From assembly GCA_033675265.1 (NCBI GenBank), contig JAUJYZ010000840.1:35001-99000 (forward strand): a stretch of 64,000 nt of DNA. The letters run 5' to 3'. The notes under the pieces are model-generated. The model searched no databases and was not told where the DNA came from. It saw only the letters and a list, made by a program, of their open reading frames with translations. The position numbers and the translations under genes are program-made. Positions 22,020-35,900 of this stretch are shown here, in pieces. The DNA is from Actinostola sp. cb2023. Its lineage: Eukaryota > Cnidaria > Anthozoa > Actiniaria > Actinostolidae. Each line of letters opens with the position of its first letter. Positions within the stretch are counted from its first letter, which is position 1.

Positions 22020-23250
22020 GATTCCTGTGGTAGAAATAGGAAGAGGGCTGCCTAGGGATACAAAAGAGGAAGACTGGAGACGAACGAGAACGCAAAAAAA
22101 ATGCAAGGAGTATAGCCTGCCATAAATCGACTGGTATGGACGAGTGAATTCACCCTTGAGGACATGTTAATTCACCCCGGGAGCCCCTGGGAGTTTTAGT
22201 CGACCGGCTAGTGGATACTTTAGTATACCGTTCAAACGTACTGTGCGTTTACGGTTCAAGCGATCTCAACTAGGTACGAAGAACGTTTATTTTAAAGTTC
22301 ATGATTGAAACTTTCAAAATCACTTCATAGCGACCGAAAAATATTTTTCAAGCCATCCGCAAATCAAACAAGAAAATTGCACTCGGACTGATGCATTTTT
22401 GTATTCTCATTTAAAATGTTCCTTTGAAATACTGACTTCGTTAATGTTTTCAATTAGTACAGCAAATCTCAAAGATGATCCCTTTGCCTGGTCAACTCCT
22501 CGCCCTCGACGGCAGATGCGGCCTTTCAACTTCTACCTAAATACCAGTACAAAAATCCTCTCAGTTTTTAATATTCGTTCTTATAACCCTGTTTGCCGGC
22601 ACTGTTGCGATTCTCAGAGAGAGAAGATGTCGTTTTTTAAAATGTCAAATGAATCAGAACCCATACATATGGAAAAATGGAGAGAGTAGTGGTTTATATC
22701 GATAAAAAATCGATGACATGAAAGGTGAATGAAGAAAGGAAATGTAAAAATGAAAAACAGTGAAAATAAATATTTGGTTATTAAATGGTGTAAAGGAAGG
22801 TATACAAATAGGTCCTGCCAGGGGAGGACAGGTGGCTAGGGGGAGGGGTGCAGGGGGGTGGCGCTAACCCTTTTTTTTGTAATCCTGGTTATTCCAGAAC
22901 GATAAAGCTAACAAGGTATTCGACCCCAAGGAATGGGATAGCTGAAATGGGAAACGGATGAGCGTTAATTCGTGGTATGTACCTGAAGGCTCATGGATGA
23001 TGTCGAAAGGCACCCCCTCCTAAAATAGAGTGACAAGTGGTGCACAAAAATAAATTAAAAATTAAAATTGAAAAAAATAAAAACAATGATTTAATTAAAA
23101 TAAAGTAAAATAATTCCCTGATTTTTCAAAATTAATAATATAAAAAATAAACGTTGAATGTCACTATATATATATAGAAATTCACCGTAATTATATTAAT
23201 TAATTTTAATAAAAATAAGAAAATTAAATAAATAATAATGAAAAAAAAAA
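22020..23250. repeat. Diverged segmental repeat, unit 2, partly overwritten by AT-rich simple sequence
   Basis: Parallels 19680-20580 in order. From about 23030 the shared islands (GGTGCACAAAA, TTCCCTGATTTTTCA, CGTTGAATGTCACT, TTCACCGTAATTA) survive, while the sequence between them is replaced by AAATAAAATTAA-type repeat. Confidence 0.72.
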
Positions 23251-23404
23251 AATAAATAATAAAGTAAATAAAATTAGAATAAAACAAATTAGAAAAATTA
23301 AAAGAAATAAAAAGAAGGAAAGAAAAGAAAATAAGTGATATAAATGAATAATTAATCTAAAATTTAATAAAATAATAAATAAATATTAAATACAGATATT
23401 AAAT

Positions 23405-23720
23405 TATGGATGATATCGAGGTAGAAGTGTGGTGTATGGATGTGGAGGGGCTGAGGTGACAAGTGGAGAAATGGAGGATAGATAAAAGGAAAATAGAAAG
23501 AAAATAACTATGGAAAAAGTGTGGTGTATGGATGTGGAGAGGACGTGTCAAGTGGAGAAATGGATGATAGAGAAGAAGAAATAAAGAAGGAGGAGAGATA
23601 ATATAGAAGTGTAGTGTATGGATGTGGAGAAGCTGAGGTGTAAGTGGAGAAATGGATGATAGATAAAAGATAAATGGAAATAAATAAATATGAACAAGTG
23701 TGGTGTATGGATGTGGGGGG
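23405..23720. repeat. Minisatellite, about 100-bp unit
   Basis: Three to four units contain GTGTGGTGTATGGATGTGGAG and GTGGAGAAATGGATGATAGA. The array ends in a G-homopolymer (23717-23737). Confidence 0.85.
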
Positions 23721-23753
23721 GGGGGGGGGGGGGGGGTCCAAATTTTCGGGTGT

Positions 23754-24190
23754 TTTAATTGTTAGACCAGGGATATGTGTGCATACAGGGGAAGGAATTA
23801 CTCTTGATACAAATGAAAGTGAAGATGGTGAGGAGAGGAAAACGGATGCATTGCATGGAATGATGATAGTGGATGTAACATATGTTGGATATAAATATGC
23901 AGGGCCTGACAGGGCTGTGTAGTTGCTTTGGTTCGTAGAGGAGGATGGGGTGGGGTGGGGTGGTAGGAATAGTAGTTATTCATGGAGTCGAGGTGAAGAG
24001 ATAGGAGGGGGGAGGGTGTGGTTTTGAATGTTTTGAATGTTAGACCAAGGATATGTATGCATACAGGGGAAGGCTTATGTCTTAATATGAAATGAAAGTG
24101 AAGATGGCGAGGAGAGGAGAACGGATGCATGGATGCATGGAATGATGACAAGTGGATGTAACATATGTTGGATATAAATATGTAAAGTTT
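23754..24190. repeat. Tandem duplication, about 280-bp unit
   Basis: Both units contain GTTAGACCA(G/A)GGATATGT, GCATACAGGGGAAGG, GAAAGTGAAGATGG and GTAACATATGTTGGATATAA. Confidence 0.85.
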
Positions 24191-25560
24191 TTGGGGGTGG
24201 CAAATGCAATTCAACCCATACATATGGAAAAATGAAGAGAGTAGTGGTTGTATATGAGGAACAAAAAAAACATGACAGTTTTTATGGGCGGTTTTTATGG
24301 GTGGCAAATGCGATTAAATCCATACATATTGAAAGAAGGAGAGGAGGGAAGAGGAAAGTAAACATAAAAAAATATATATAAAGAAAGAAAGATAAAAATA
24401 TAAAGAAAGAAAAATAAATAGAAAATTAAAATTTTGAATTAATTAAAGATTAATAAAATAATAATAATAGAAAATAATAATGAAAAATTAAAAATAAAAG
24501 TTATTAAAAATAAAAAAATTATAAAAATTGATAAATAAAGTGGCTGTATGTGAGGATTAAAAAATTAAAAATTGAAAAATAAAAAATTGAAAATAAAAAT
24601 AGAAATAAATAAATAAATGGATAAATAAATAAATAGATCAATAAATGGATAAAGGGTTCAGAAATTAAAAGAAAAAGATGAAAAAAAAAAAAAAAAAGGG
24701 CCAACGAATGAAGAAAGAAAATGAAAATATGACTATACAGTGAAAATATAAATATTAGGTATAAAAATGGTTATTGAGGGGAGGGGAGGGGACGGCGGCG
24801 AAGCGGGGAGGGAAGGTGGTTTTGAACGTAAAACGAACGACCATGTAGGAGTGATAGAACGTCTAGAGAATGAGTGCAACAAGCAAAATAAAAATAATAT
24901 TGTACAGACAAAACCTCATTAATGATGACGCTAGCAATTGCGAGCATGAAAGCACAAACGATTTATATAAGGAACGGGAAGTTCGTTAGAAAACGGACCA
25001 CCGTTGTTTATAAGTCGGGTTATATACGTGGGCATTAATATTTTGTTGATTTCGCTGATGTGTTTTGCACAAAAAACATGTTTGTTTTTTGAACGAAAAT
25101 GGTTTCCTATCACTAAACACTCGAGTTTTGGCGATTTTAGGCGCCAGAATCAAGCCCGCTCTAATCGGTCCAGTTGTTGTTGACTTGGTCCTGACGCTGT
25201 CATTTGCAGTGTATTAAGGTGAAACGCACTCTCTTTGCTTCCGATTAAAATCGTCAGTCACTGCTTAAGCGACTTCTCTATCTGGACTGCATTTCCGATT
25301 TTACTAAAACATCGGGCTTCGAGATTGAAGAAATCTGTCGAATTTGCTTATCCCTCCCGCTCGATTTGGCATGCGCAATAAAACATGCGCGAAGTGATAA
25401 ACTGTTGTAAATTTATGGCAGGCAACTCCTTCGCTTTTTCTAGGGCCAAGTGATTTTGGCCTTTTCTGCATGGAGGAATTATCAATTCTCAGCTCGGCCT
25501 CGCTTCTTTCTCGGCCTTCGGCCTCCGAACGTTGCCTGCGGAGGAGGCTATTTCATCGGA
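24191..25560. repeat. Further diverged segmental repeat and AT-rich simple DNA
   Basis: CCCATACATATGGAAAAATG (24208) repeats 22663. AACGGACCACC with flanking TTATATAA (24960-25005) repeats 21615-21650. The stretch from 24360 to 24690 is AAATAAAT-type low complexity. GCCTGCGGAGGAGGCT at 25535 also occurs near 13911 and 21976. No gene was found. Confidence 0.6.
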
Positions 25561-26270
25561 ATGGAAAAATAATTGTTCAGGTTTTTTGACAGTCTTTATA
25601 TAAACTTAATTTCCACCAGGCAAACGATCGCCGAACCTTAGGCTTAGGTGGTTGTTCAGTTGACGATTTACTTGTTTAGCACAGTATTAAAACAGACATT
25701 GCTATTACAATTAGTTTGTTCTCTCAAATAAATGATTCATGGTTACGATTACCAAATTTAATGTTGTTGTTGATTAAATTTTAAATAACAGTTATTTTCG
25801 TACGTAGTTATTCTCTTCGTCGTAGACTGACAAGGGAGCTGTGCCAGACTGTCGTTTGTTGTCGATTTCCGTTCATATCGTTTACTGAATTAAGTTACTT
25901 GTGTAAAACTTGTGAACACTTGAAATCTCACTCTTAGCTTTGATTCAAACGTTTGTTTTTATTTTTTTTATTATGGTTCATTATATAAGTTATATATTTA
26001 TAGCTTTACTTTGTTCTTTTGTTCTTTCAAAGAGCCACTTCGGTGGAAATGCAATCATTAACCATTTATTATTAAGTTATATTTATTATCATTTTTGTTA
26101 CACCATCACAACATTTTCTTTTCACATTACATTTCTTTTCTCCATAATTTCTTTCCTTCATTTCTCTCCTTTCTCTATTTTTTCTCTTTTCTTATTAAAC
26201 TCATTGTCTATTCTGGCTTCACAGCAGTAGCTACATGCAGTCCTAGACTGCCTATTTTTTTAATATTCTC
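25561..26270. other. Intergenic, nothing recognised
   Basis: AT-rich sequence. A hydrophobic 96-codon frame at 25940-26230 looks like chance translation of T-rich DNA. Confidence 0.5.
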
Positions 26271-26397
26271 ATAGCACATAAGGCTTTGCGCCTTGGGGGG
26301 TAATACAAAAGAAAATGGTGTTGCATAATTACATGGTTGACAGAAAGCTCCCATTTTCTTTTGTATTACCCCCAAGGAGCAAAGCATTACGTGCTAT
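26271..26397. mobile_element. MITE-like fold-back, 127 bp
   Basis: ATAGCACATAAGGCTTTGCG...GGTAATACAAAAGAAAATGG at the left is mirrored at the right with few changes. It lies about 220 bp upstream of the DCAF6 start codon. Confidence 0.85.
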
Positions 26398-26468
26398 GAA
26401 AAAGTAGAGAATTGACGTTTTGGATTTAGCTGAAGAAAAGAATTACATGGATCCATGCACAAGTTCTC

Positions 26469-26539
26469 TGGGCTCCCTGTGTCACGAAAGAAAAGAATTC
26501 CACTACGCATGCGTAACATTTCAAAAATCCAAGATGGCG
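26469..26539 (+). promoter_or_regulatory. Candidate DCAF6 core promoter region
   Basis: Just before the DCAF6 start codon are CGCATGCG (26506-26513, NRF1-like) and AAGATGGCG (26531-26539, YY1-like, a common element near starts of housekeeping genes). A GGGCTCCCTGTG motif (26470-26482) is also present. The role is inferred from motif identity and position only. Confidence 0.4.
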
Positions 26540-26615
26540 TCGAATACGTTCGGCATTGCATGATTTTGTTGTTGTTTTGAATCTGTCATGAAGTTGTGCA
26601 TGATCTACAAGCACC

Positions 26616-28561
26616 ATGAACCCAACAGACGGTCTACATGAAGCGTTACAACAGCGTGTATACGGCTCGGTCGCTCCTGATGTTCTGTTTCGCCGGGCGA
26701 GAGGTTTGTGAGACGATTTTCTTCATCGAATGTCAAACATGAAACAAGAAATATTTTGATATGAATTTTACTGTTTCTTGTCCAAGGAAACAAATACTTT
26801 CTACAGTGTCTTGAGAGGAGTGGGACATTAACAGGACACGATGGATGTGTAAGTAGTAGCCATTAATTCAAGCTGGAATTGAGTATGAGACATAAAAATA
26901 GACGACAGAAAAGGACTATATTTGCATGTCGATCATAAGAACAATATCACGCTGTTTTACAGTACGCACTAATACAGGATCATAGATGTTTTCCTCAGAT
27001 ATATCTACATTGAATTTGTATACAGCTGTTGTTTTTCATTATCGGAAGTATCACAATTAAGTTACAGATATAAGCTTACATTGTAACAATAATATTGATA
27101 ATAAGTTACATGTATTGATTACGCACGCTTTGATTGGCTGAGAGCTGTGTGTAATTAGACTACAAATACTCAAAATATTATATAAAACAAACAGATAACA
27201 ACAATAACGGTTCCATTTTGAATGTGTGCACAGTTAATTGATATCAAAATGTGGTTAGAACAACATCCAGACCACTCAACTTCACCTTGTGTTGTGGCGT
27301 AGTTTTTTGTTCTCACCACACTTTGATGTCATCTGTGCATCTATTACAGTATAACAGACGTACAGTAAAATTTAATCTACATGTATTTGTTATTATACTT
27401 ATGTAGAGTGCAAACCATATGTCTGTGAAACAGTACTATTACTAAATAGTACTAAATAGTGTTATCTCTATTGTTTTCTATTGTTTCATCAGTGCTATTT
27501 AGTACTAATTAGTTAGTACTGTTTCACAGACATATGGTTTGTACTCTACATACATACATTATACTTTACAAATACTGTATACATGTATCAAATAACATGT
27601 GCATATGTAATACATGTATATGGACACCTCATTATTAATAATGCATAATTTTAGGTGAATTCAATATCTTGGAGTGATTCTGGTGACCTGTTGCTCTCTG
27701 GCTCTGATGACTGCAGGCTCAACATCTACCGGCCATTCCAGAAGAAGGTTGTTTTTTTCTTCTTTCTTTGTCATAATTATATTTCTCTAAACTCACATAT
27801 ATATGCATCTATATTTAGCTGCTTCACTCCATAAGAACTGGTCACCGTGCCAACATATTCAGTGCAAAATTTCTGCCATGTTCTTCAGACGAGAAGGTAA
27901 GTCAGTAAATAAACCAAAGTTTAATGTATCTGTCATGTATATACTCATTGTACATAAAATAATAGACCCTTTGCAGGATCACGATCACGTGACATTATTT
28001 ATTTGAAGAATCTTACATGTTATCAGTAGTGACAGTAAAGAAATCTGTTTGAAATGCTGTTTTTCAACTTCCAGTTGATTGTCGATCTTTCTCAATCAGC
28101 GTACCAAAGTTTGTTTGCCAGTCAGCAGAGCCATTCCCATGGGATCTTCGGCTCAGTTCATTCGTTATTCAAGCGATATATTGGCATGTGACTGTAAACT
28201 GCAAAGGGCCTATTGTACATGTATGTACATGTATGGTTACAAGCGAGCAAGCCTACTCATATGGGTACATACAACAGAGGCTGACTTCAATATATCTACG
28301 TTGATTGTTCAAAGAGAGAGACAGGAACAAGACTTTTTTTTTTTTTTTAAAGTGCCCTGTGACTCGACACTTATACAGTATGTCATTAAATGTATAATAA
28401 TATTCTAATATTTATTAATACTGTTTGTGTTTAGGTTGTATCTTGTTCAGGTGATGGTGTGTTACACTTTACTGACATTGAAAGACCAGAGAGTTATGGG
28501 AAGTGTTCGTACAATTGCCATTCAGGAACAGCCTATGAGGTACATACTGTACAACACTATA

Positions 28562-28593
<32 letters not shown>

Positions 28594-29885
28594 CTTTATT
28601 ATATTTTTTGTCAAAGAACACACAAAATATGCACAAGAACGCACGAAATATGGGACCATATTTTGGGTAGTTACTTCAAACTGGCTTTCCAATCATTCAT
28701 GCAGAATCGTGCGATGAAAATTAACCAATCAGCATGCGAGAATTCTACATTGGCTAGCGCATGCTCGTACAGAGATTTCCAAGTTTTCACTGTAATTTGT
28801 TGTTTTTCTTTCACCAGAATAGCTAGTTTCTTTGACAAAAAATATAATAAACAACTTATTAGTCGGCTAAGCATCTAATACGGCTGTGAATTTTTACTCG
28901 TCATGTATTTTGGCTCGCCTAAAGGCTCGCCAAAATACCAAGTGACTCTAAAAAAATACACAGCCGTATTAGATGCTTAGCCGACTAATAACCTTTATTT
29001 ATTAACGTGTCAAATTACCTAGCTTACACAAGTGTAAACTAATTGAGGACACCTATCTACCTAAAATCTACACCCATACCCAAACCCAAAGCCCCACCTA
29101 ATTTCCCAACCCCTCCCCCCTTATTTAAATTCTATCTGGCGTAAAATATTAAAATTTAAAATATATCCTAACTAAAAATATATATATATATAAATAATAT
29201 CATACATAATACAGCCTTTTGCAAAAATTCTGTCGCGACCAAGTATATCAGTATATCAATATATCAAGTGCATTATGGGTAATTAAATAATCAACAATTC
29301 CTCTTAAAGTGGTTTGACACTAGCAAAGTTGGTGGTTATATTTAGCATAATGTTCGTTTTAGTCTTAAGTTTGTTGTTTGTAAGTATCTGATGCATATTT
29401 TGTAGGAAAACTCTAAAATAGCATTGCCCATAATGCACCCGATATATTGATATATATTGATATACTTGAGTGCCAGAATATTTGCAAAGGGCTGAATCAT
29501 AATAAATAATAATATAACAAGTTATATATAGTAATGCAAAGTATGGATACTACACATTTGAGTCTTGGGCTAGTTTGACAAATGCCAAACATTACCTGGC
29601 CATTTTATGCTTGTAGAATGATCGACCTGTGTTTTAACTCGAACTTGCTACATTTGTACTCAACAACAACCCACTGACAATTCATGTACACTTGTACAGT
29701 ACATGTACATTTGTATGTGCACAATGTAGCTGCCTTGTTATATACATACAAGAATATGTAGAAATTATTGAGTGGTTACATGAATATTTTGGAACCATAT
29801 CCTCACTAGTAAGGATATCAATGACGTAAACACTTACAAGTGTGTATGCATCATTCACATGTTTTTTGCGCAATATAAGAAATAA

Positions 29886-29929
<44 letters not shown>

Positions 29930-32900
29930 GAATTTTATTTTCTCGTGTTAAAAACTATGTTTTACTCACTCGCTGCGCCCATTCGTAAAATATTGTTTTT
30001 TCCACTCGAAAATAAAATTCATATTGACTGCATTGAGGTTGGTTGCTTAAAGAATCTAGTCTCCATCGCAGCCATTCAAGCTCAAGTTTGGGATGGGTCG
30101 GACTGAAACTACATGTACATGTAAGAATGGCTGCAAGGGAGACTACAAAGAATCCATTGGCCCAAATTCTGTACACCTTATGTACGTCCACAGTTTTAAT
30201 TAGATTTTTTATTTACAGTCGCGCCACAGGGCTCTGCGTTGTGAGGGCAACATTCCTGTACTGTGACCTCTGAGGTCATGACAGCTCATGTTGTAAATCT
30301 GATACAACACAGCCGCTCATGTTGTGAACACTACTTCCAAACGGCCTGAGTTTGTTGATTCGGCAATCAAAATTATTGTAGAACATGATTTTATTCATCT
30401 GTGCATATGATAATTCCGATACAATCGCCCGCGCGGCTCAACATTGTAATATTTTGTTCTGGTCGTTCTGCATTTATGTAAATAATGCGATTACCAGCAA
30501 GCTGACCAATCAGCTTCTTTGACCAGAATCGGGTCAAAAATGATGTCACAGTACAGGAATGTTGCCCTCACAACTAAGATGCTTCTTTCCTGTGGCGAGC
30601 GTAAAAAAGCAGCTGTATCCGCAGGCTAACCAGAAACCATGCAATTTGTAACATATTTGGGCTTCCTGTGGTTGGGTTGTATTGATTTATGCGTGTATTT
30701 TAGGTCATAACAACCCCTGGTGATCCCAATACTTTTATATCGTGTGGTGAAGATGGTACTGTACGCATGTTTGACCTCAGGACAAAGTCCCAATGTTCCA
30801 AGCGAGACTGTAAAGAGGTTTGTGGATTTACATGTCAAATTTAACAAACACCGGTCACGGTTATGGTTTTCATAGTATTTTCTTCATCTTATTTTTAAGC
30901 TGATATATATTAAACGCTTCGATGATGAATGAGAGTTTATCATGTAATTTCAAAACTCACAGGACAAAAAAATGATTATCATAGTTGGAAAGAGCTCGTT
31001 GAAATTAGTAAAAATGTGAAGTTTGGAAAAGATCGCTTCACAAATTGCGAACATATGAATTTTCAAAAATCGAAATTTTGTATGAAAACCTTTGTTGGAG
31101 GCAAGAGTTTTCATACAAAAGGTTTTCATATAAAATTTCGATTTTTGAAAATTCATATCTTCGCAATTTGTGAAGCGATCTTTTCCAAACTTCACATTTT
31201 TACTAATTTCAACGAGCTCTTTCCAGCTATGATAATCATTTTTTGTCCTATGAGTTTTGAAATTACGCGATAAACCCTCATTAGCTAAGCAGAATATCCC
31301 AAGGGGGTGGCTTTGCTTTTTTAATTATATTAGCTTTGTTATACATTGTATGGCATGGTCACCCAACAGCGTTAGGCAATTATTGCGGGCCCCTACGACA
31401 GACCACACACACCGGGAACTACGTGCCCTACTCTTAGTCGAACAGTGGTGTGGGTTATTTTACGTCCCACCAGTTCAATGTAATGGAGTGTGGAGAGACA
31501 GAAGCACCGTGGTTTTTCTCAGTCATTTGAAATCGGCTGTAATCTTACTACAGTTTATACTTCGGTCATACTTATTATATTATTGAATTATTAGAATAAA
31601 TATTTGTTTGCACTTCCCTATTTCAAGGACATACTAATCGAATGCGGCAAAGCTGTAACATCGATCAGCATCAACCCCTTGGCGCCATATCAGCTAGGGA
31701 TAGGCTGTGAAGACAGCACAGTGGCATTGTTTGACAGACGTTCTTTAAGCACAGCCAATTCCAGCACCGGTTCCAATGGAATGACAGGAATGGTCTATAA
31801 ATTCAAACCAGAGTCCTTGAAGGACCGAACATGTCGCGTGACGTCCTTGGAGTATAGGTAAGAGTCAAGGTCGCTAGTAACGTAGAGACATGTCGCGTGA
31901 CGTCCTTGGAGTATAGGTAAGAGTCAAGGTCGCTAGTAACGTAGAGACATGTCGCGTGACGTCCTTGGAGTATAGGTAAGAGTCAAGGTCGCTACTAACG
32001 TAGAGACATGTCGCGTAACGTCCTTGGAGTATAGGTAAGAGTCGAGGTCGCTAGTAACGTAGAGACATGTCGCGTGACGTCCTTGGAGTATAGGTAAGAG
32101 TCAAGGTCGCTACTAACGTAGAGACATGTCGCGTGACGTCCTTGGAGTATAGGTAAGAGTCAAGGTCGCTAGTAACGTAGAGACATGTCGCGTGACGTCC
32201 TTGGAGTATAGGTAAGAGTCAAGGTCGCTACTAACGTAGAGACATGTCGCGTGACGTCCTTGGAGTATAGGTAAGAGTCAAGGTCGCTACTAACGTAGAG
32301 ACATGTCGCGTGACGTCCTTGGAGTATAGGTAAGAGTCGAGGTCGCTAGTAACGTAGAGACATGTCGCGTGACGTCCTTGGAGTATAGGTAAGAGTCGAG
32401 GTCGCTACTAACGTAGAGACATGTCGCGTGACGTCCTTGGAGTATAGGTAAGAGTGAAGGTCGCTAGTAACGTAGAGACATGTCGCGTGACGTCCTTGGA
32501 GTATAGGTAAGAGTCAAGGTCGCTAGTAACGTAGAGACATGTCGCGTGACGTCCTTGGAGTATAGGTAAGAGTCGAGGTCGCTACTAACGTAGAGACATG
32601 TCGCGTGACGTCCTTGGAGTATAGGTAAGAGTCGAGGTCGCTACTAACGTAGAGACATGTCGCGTGACGTCCTTGGAGTATAGGTAAGAGTCAAGGTCGC
32701 TAGTAACGTAGAGACATGTCGCGTGACGTCCTTGGAGTATAGGTAAGAGTCGAGGTCGCTACTAACGTAGAGACATGTCGCGTGACGTCCTTGGAGTATA
32801 GGTAAGAGTCAAGGTCGCTAGCTACACACGAGGCGACACAACGTACAGTAGCTAGGGACATATATCGCGGGGGACACCATAACTGTCTTCTTGAAGGCCC

Positions 32901-35900
32901 CTGGGGCATGTTGTACATGTAAATATTTAAAAAGAAGTTTGACAATTGCTGGTACAGAAGAAGGAATGTTACATCGGCATGACCCTACTACGTAACAGCA
33001 ATACATGTACATCCTCTCGTACTTAATCGCGTCCAAGCCTCGCTGAACGACCACCCCTTCTGAGCGACAACCTCTCCTATGCGACCACCCCTTCTGAATT
33101 ATGCGACCACCCCTAAAAGCATTTTAATATTTTATTTTTCAGCTCAAATGGAAGCGAGCTTCTTGTAAGCTACTGCGCGGACTATGTGTACTTGTTTGAC
33201 ACGAGGGGACAGAAAGAGGTCCGTCTTACTTGTGATGGTGCCCATGGAAACGGATTGTTCCCTAGCGGTTCTAAAAAGAACGTGCCATTGAAACGACTGA
33301 GGCTGAGGGGAGACTGGTCCGACACCGGCCCGAATGCAAGACCCGAAAGCGAGGGTGTATCAACAGAGAGCACGTTAATGCAGCGCATGTCTGATTTGTT
33401 TGTCCGCTGGATTGAAGAATCGTTCCGCGGGAGCCAACGAAGTAGGCTAAGATCGTCTCAATCTCGGGCTTCGTCGTCCTCGACGTCGACATCGATGTCT
33501 TCCTCGACGTCATTTCCGTCGCGTTCCACAAATTCCTCTTCTTCGGACAGTTCAGGAGTTATCGAAGCCGCTGCTTCCGGCCCGTCGCGCGATGCCGTTG
33601 CTGCTATTGACGAGTCTCCAGATGAAATGGACGAATCGACGAGCACTTCGCCATCGGTTATCACAGTGAAGGACGCGGAGAGTATGGTAGAAGATTTACC
33701 AAGTCAAACGAGGAGGGAATCCCCCGAGAAGTCCCACGGGGAATCCCCCATGGATGCCATTCAAGATGAATCTGCTGACTTGTTGTCTGCAGGCTCAGCT
33801 ATGCCTGGGTCAAGCGGGCTTAATGACGAAAGGAACGAAAAAGAATCGGTCAGCTATGACACTACACACGATACAGACTGTGATGAAATGGAACTGCAGG
33901 TCGAGGGAGGGGCATGTTCACCAAGGGAGGATTCAAATAATCAAACAACAAAAACTAAACTAAAACAGCAGGGCGTGGCAGGAACACGTGGTAAGTCAGT
34001 TGAGGACAGACATAGCACACCCGAGACAAATGGACGATGTAAGACTGAAGCACGTGAGAAGGGCGTGGCAAGTACACGTGGTGAGGTGTCGCCAGGCTCT
34101 GATACCTATGCCTCCAGTCAAGAGACTATGTCGGACAGCCCACAGAGCTTGGCAGCCACTCGAATACAGCGTATGTATAGAAACTACAAAGCAGCGAAAT
34201 ATACAAAGCCAATGGAAGATTGGGATTACCTCAGGGACGGCGAAGAAGAGATATGGGTTCCGAAAATGACCAGAGTGTATCGGGGGCACAGGAATGCACG
34301 AACTATGGTATTTATATTCAGTGTTTGTATTCACACTGTTTGATTGATAGACGTCATTTCCGGTCTCGTGAGGAATTTTCATCAGCTGAATTGCACCATG
34401 GATACCAAGCAATCAGTTGTTAAAAGTCCTTGAATCTCATTATCTACCTTTAGCTACTTCGTCCGAGGGGCAAACACTGCCCCCATGTGCTATCAAGCAG
34501 AGTATTCTATTGAAAAGGTGCAAATTCAACTAATGAAAATTCCCAACGAGCTCGACCGGAAGTAGTCTCCCTCGCATCCGGTTTTAGGTCCGAGCGTTGC
34601 GTGACGGAACTAAAAACGGATGCGAGGGAGACTAGACCGGAAGTGACGTCTATTGATATCAACATGGCCGCCGCATACAAATTATAAACCACAATTGTCA
34701 AAATTTCATTTCCAAACAGCTCGTTTAATGCTTGCTGTTCAACACTTGAAATGCAGTTTTACAATAAAAAGACTGGATATTTTTATTTGACTTCTGTGCA
34801 AACCACCAATAGACTGGCCGTCTTGAGTTGATATTTGAAATTCTTTTCACAGATAAAGGAGGCCAAGTTCTGGGGCGATCGGTACATAATCAGTGGGAGC
34901 GACTGTGGTCGGATCTTTCTCTGGGACAAAGACACTACAGAAATCGTCATGGTCTTACAGGGAGACCGCCACGTGGTAAACTGTGTTCAGCCACACCCTT
35001 TTGATCCTAGTGAGTATAATACAAGCATCAAGAGTTCCAGACTTCCGGTACGCGCGCAATGCGTTGTGAGATTATTACAAAGGAAAAGTGAGTACCAAGT
35101 GAGCAAAAACATAACTTGGGCTCCCTGTGTCTAGAATTGGTGCTCGCTTATCCTTTGTATTACTCTCATAATGCATTGCGTGCGTACCGGAAGTCTGGAA
35201 CTCTTGATGCTTGTATAGAATTACATACAGTCGATACCATGCTTTACGGATATCCCGTTAATAGAGTCATTTTACCACAATCCTTTGCGCGGCGTACAAA
35301 ACAGCTATACCTCGTAGCAACTTTAAAACAGAACAATTTCAACTAAATTGCAAGTACGTTGCTGTTACCTGCCTGTTCGAATTCAGTAGAGTCGTTTTCG
35401 TATGAGTGGGAAGTAGTTATGGTACGGTTCGTGCCGTGCGGTGACAGTGACAGTACTGTGCCATGACAGTGCCGTATCCAAGCATTCTGATTGGCTGAGT
35501 AATGATTTTGCGCGCTGTGATTGGTTGAATACAATGTCTTCGATTTCGTACCATGACCGTAACTCCGTGCCGTTAGGTTTCCCACTCATACGAAACCGAC
35601 TCTTATTATTAAATAATACGGACACTCATCCCTTCCACTTCCTCTCATCCCTTCCACTTCCTTCCATTTTCCACCTTCTAAAATGAGCGCTCCCTGATTC
35701 ATCGTCTCTTTTTACAGTACTTGCTTCAAGTGGAATTGACTACGATATTAAGCTATGGGCGCCTACAGCAAACGAACCAGTTCAAGTAGAAGGCTTAGAA
35801 GAGGTACGGCTGTTCTTTTTACAACTATTTCAAAAAGGTTGATAACGTGCGGTTAATATGGAGACCGAGAGGAATTATGGGAGATTGAGTGTTTTTTTTC

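Noticed and set aside
30929..31273. Frames of 114 (+) and 81 (-) codons with near-identical sequence
   Set aside because: Identical because they read the two arms of one palindrome.
31829..32820. Could the 59-bp repeat be a series of alternative exons?
   Set aside because: Units have a donor but no acceptor of their own, and reading on past the donor gives an immediate TAA.
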